Below, in pieces: positions 7,046-8,173 of a stretch of DNA of 8,173 bases (positions within the stretch are counted from its first letter, which is position 1; every line of letters begins with the position of its first letter). Source of the DNA: Rikenellaceae bacterium. GTDB taxonomy: Bacteria; Bacteroidota; Bacteroidia; Bacteroidales; UBA932. Made by a program: the position numbers and the translations under genes. The notes beneath the pieces are model-generated. The model ran no database searches. It saw only the letters and a list, made by a program, of their open reading frames with translations, and had not been told where the DNA came from. The stretch covers positions 1 through 8,173 of the forward strand of contig CAAGMI010000256.1 of assembly GCA_900771005.1 (NCBI GenBank), in the 5' to 3' direction.

Positions 7046-7058
7046 GGATTGTTCCCCG
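7046..7058 (+). repeat. 13-base direct repeat, right copy
   Basis: GGATTGTTCCCCG is identical to 6239-6251. The preceding GGGG (7041-7043 plus 7040) and the CCCC inside the repeat can form a 4-bp stem. See the left copy for context. Confidence 0.7.
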
Positions 7059-7099
7059 AAGTGAGCGGGAAGAAAAACCGTAGATTCGCAAAATATTCG

Positions 7100-7107
7100 T
7101 ATCTTTG
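7100..7107 (+). promoter_or_regulatory. -7 promoter element upstream of the repeat leader and DUF6261 gene
   Basis: TATCTTTG matches the Bacteroidetes -7 consensus TAnnTTTG. No good TTTG is seen at the -33 distance (the bases there are AACCG-like), so only half of the promoter is supported. GCAAA (7088-7092) and TTTGC (7104-7108) form a 5-bp dyad overlapping it. If used, it makes a leader of about 205 bases that contains the entire 42-bp repeat array. Confidence 0.55.
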
Positions 7108-7120
7108 CTAACGAAAAACT

Positions 7121-7259
7121 CCCCGACGGTCGGCGAGAAGGAAAATCCTGCAGGCAAAACCGCCCCGACGGTCGGCGGGAAGGAAAATCCTGCAGGCAAA
7201 ACCGCCCCGACGGTCGGCGAGAAGGAAAATCCTGCAGGCAAAACCGTCCCGACGGTCGG
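7121..7259 (+). repeat. 42-bp tandem repeats, three full copies and a 13-base partial
   Basis: Full units are 7121-7162, 7163-7204 and 7205-7246; the first and third are identical and the second differs at one base (G for A at 7178). A partial fourth copy covers 7247-7259 with its first C changed to T. Each unit starts CCCCGACGGTCGG, an odd-length near-palindrome, and contains the 8-base palindrome CCTGCAGG. There are no unique spacers, so it is not a CRISPR array. The array lies in the presumed leader of the DUF6261 gene. Confidence 0.93.
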
Positions 7260-7319
7260 ATTGGACAAAATGCCGAAAAATTTACTCAAAAATAATAATC
7301 ACCTTTACATCGAAACATT

Positions 7320-8048
7320 ATGAAAGTAGAAAGCATTAACCTCACGAAACTTCAACGTGAAGAACTCTTCGGCCTCGGCAAAAACATCGAAGCCATCCTC
7401 CCAATGCTGGCCAACGCCATCGAAGTGAAAGCCGCCGTCGGCAGCTACAAAACCGCCCTCGACGCCTTCGACGCCGTGCTCAAACCCGCCTCGAAAAGCA
7501 ACCTCACCGACGACATCGTCGCCGCCGACGAAGTGCGCGACAACCTCCTCACCGGACTCCGACTCTTCCTCCAATCCACCCTCTACGACCTCTCGCTCAG
7601 CCCGGCTGAACACGAGACCGCACAGAAACTCAACATCATCTACGACACCTACGGCAACGCACAGAAACTCTCCTACCAGAAAGAAAGCGGCGTCATCCAC
7701 AACCTCCTTGCCGACCTCCAGGCCGTGCCCGACTACGACCAACTCGGCGCCAAACGCTGGACCGACCAAATCGCCGACGCACAACGACAGTTCGACTCGC
7801 TCTACCAGACCCGCATGACCGAAATCGGCGACACCAAACTCCCCCTCGGCGAGACAAAACGCTGCGCCGACCTCTTCATCGAACAATATCGCCAGCTCAT
7901 GACCCTCGTCGAAGCCCTCTCGGCCATCAAACCCGCCGACTACGACCCCTTCATCAAAGCCGCCAACGCCGCCATCATCAAAGCCAAAGCCGCTCTGAAA
8001 CTCCGCGCCACACTCGCCAAGAAAAAACCTGAAGAGGCAGAGGCCTAA
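7320..8048 (+). CDS. DUF6261 family protein, function unknown
   Basis: This 242-residue protein is read from ATG 7320 to TAA 8046-8048. It is predicted almost wholly alpha-helical and soluble, with no signal peptide or membrane segment. Landmarks are the N-terminus MKVESINLTKLQREELFGL, a long helical centre with LRLFLQSTLYDLSLSPAE and LNIIYDTYGNAQKLSYQKESG, then WTDQIADAQRQFDSLYQTR, and a Lys/Ala-rich C-terminal helix ending KKPEEAEA. The opening, length and helix pattern are what I recall of the DUF6261 proteins of Bacteroidales; this is from memory and no function is established. The centre (YGNAQKLSYQKESGVIHNLLADL) is the most motif-like part. Codons are strongly C-ending and GC-rich, unlike the small genes just upstream. 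It has a repeat-filled leader before it and a hexanucleotide array starting 10 bases after its stop. A structural or repeat-associated role is possible but unproven. Confidence 0.78.
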   Translation: MKVESINLTKLQREELFGLGKNIEAILPMLANAIEVKAAVGSYKTALDAFDAVLKPASKSNLTDDIVAADEVRDNLLTGLRLFLQSTLYDLSLSPAEHETAQKLNIIYDTYGNAQKLSYQKESGVIHNLLADLQAVPDYDQLGAKRWTDQIADAQRQFDSLYQTRMTEIGDTKLPLGETKRCADLFIEQYRQLMTLVEALSAIKPADYDPFIKAANAAIIKAKAALKLRATLAKKKPEEAEA

Positions 8049-8056
8049 CCGCCCCG

Positions 8057-8083
8057 ACGTTAACGTTAAGGTTAACCTTAACG
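8057..8083. repeat. Nested palindromes directly after the DUF6261 gene
   Basis: ACGTTAACGT (8057-8066) and CGTTAAGGTTAACCTTAACG (8064-8083) are both perfect palindromes that overlap by three bases. As RNA the longer one can fold into an 8-bp stem with loop UUAA, 15 bases after the stop codon. It could end the transcript or stabilise the 3' end, although a G-rich tract rather than a U-tract follows. Confidence 0.8.
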
Positions 8084-8173
8084 GGAACGGGAACGGGAAC
8101 GGGAACGGGAACGGGAACGGGAACGGGAACGAGAACGGGAACGGGAACGGGAACGGGAACGGGAACGAGAACG
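8059..8173 (+). repeat. Hexanucleotide tandem array, GTTAAC-type then (GGGAAC)n, continues past window
   Basis: In a constant 6-base register the array reads GTTAAC, GTTAAG, GTTAAC, CTTAAC (8059-8082), then 15 units from 8083 to 8172: eight GGGAAC, one GAGAAC (8131-8136), five GGGAAC, and another GAGAAC (8167-8172). It is still running at the window end. Consecutive GGG tracts with 3-base AAC spacers fit the canonical four-tract G-quadruplex pattern on the plus strand, the same sense as the DUF6261 mRNA. Confidence 0.95.

Larger units (their letters stand above)
6884..7319. other. 436-base gene-free stretch between small-gene pair and DUF6261 gene
   Basis: The first roughly 70 bases are AT-rich with nothing recognisable. 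An interrupted palindrome lies at 6961-6985, the right copy of a 13-base direct repeat at 7046-7058, a -7 promoter element at 7100-7107, and a 42-bp tandem array at 7121-7259. The last 60 bases before ATG 7320 are AT-rich leader. Frames open across the array on both strands are repeat translations and are not called as genes. Confidence 0.7.

Noticed and set aside
7121..7259. Possible CRISPR array
   Set aside because: Units are directly adjacent with no variable spacers, and no cas gene is present.
6990..7289. Minus-strand 99-codon frame with PTVGAVLPAGFSF repeats
   Set aside because: It is the translation of the 42-bp array in antisense, with no promoter and no recognisable domain outside the repeats.
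6193..7319. tRNA gene or tRNA-linked attachment site near the 13-base direct repeats
   Set aside because: No cloverleaf-forming sequence or TTCRA-type T-arm was found, and there is no integrase in the window.
7105..7323. Plus-strand 72-codon frame with PTVGEKENPAGKTA repeats
   Set aside because: Its only upstream start is a TTG lying inside the -7 promoter element, so it would not be in the transcript. The open frame follows from the 42-base unit length. Kept only as a point to check.
7305..7886. Minus-strand frame opposite the DUF6261 gene
   Set aside because: It is an antisense shadow of a gene with strong C-ending codon use; the plus-strand product has a recognisable family pattern.

Overview
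The window looks like a chromosomal segment of a Bacteroidales bacterium, probably of the Prevotella/Bacteroides group. The reasons are a GldH-type lipoprotein gene, a RicT (PSP1) protein with an Asn/Arg-rich tail, near absence of Shine-Dalgarno sequences, a promoter of the Bacteroidetes form TTTG-N19-TAnnTTTG, and a DUF6261-type gene. The genus call is inference; no rRNA or species marker is present.

Bases 1-6192 are a tightly packed, GC-rich, plus-strand run of six genes: holB (5' end outside the window), ricT, gldH, trmB, waaA and hisS. Gaps are 4-40 bases, so they are probably one operon. The products serve DNA replication (clamp-loader delta'), an Fe-S regulatory protein, an envelope lipoprotein, tRNA m7G46 modification, Kdo transfer to lipid A and histidyl-tRNA charging. 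It is a housekeeping growth and envelope operon. A perfect 9-bp GC-rich hairpin at 6215-6240 closes it.

Bases 6241-7100 form a visibly AT-richer island. It holds a good Bacteroidetes promoter (6293-6323) with a dyad over the expected start site, and two unrecognised small genes of 71 and 62 codons, the second preceded by a hairpin. The segment is bracketed by a 13-base direct repeat (6239-6251 and 7046-7058). It may have been inserted, or at least has a different history from its neighbours.

Bases 7100-8173 hold a second unit: a -7 promoter element, a leader with three near-identical 42-bp tandem repeats plus a partial fourth, a GC-rich gene for a 242-residue protein that I assign to DUF6261 (function unknown), and then a hexanucleotide array running off the window end. 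The array starts as GTTAAC-like units that build a 20-base perfect palindrome, then becomes (GGGAAC)n, which fits the canonical G-quadruplex pattern on the coding strand. A 13-base word is shared between the 42-bp repeats and the sequence at the DUF6261 stop codon, so the gene is bracketed by related repeat material. This repeat-flanked DUF6261 cassette and the small-gene island are the parts most likely to hold something undescribed.
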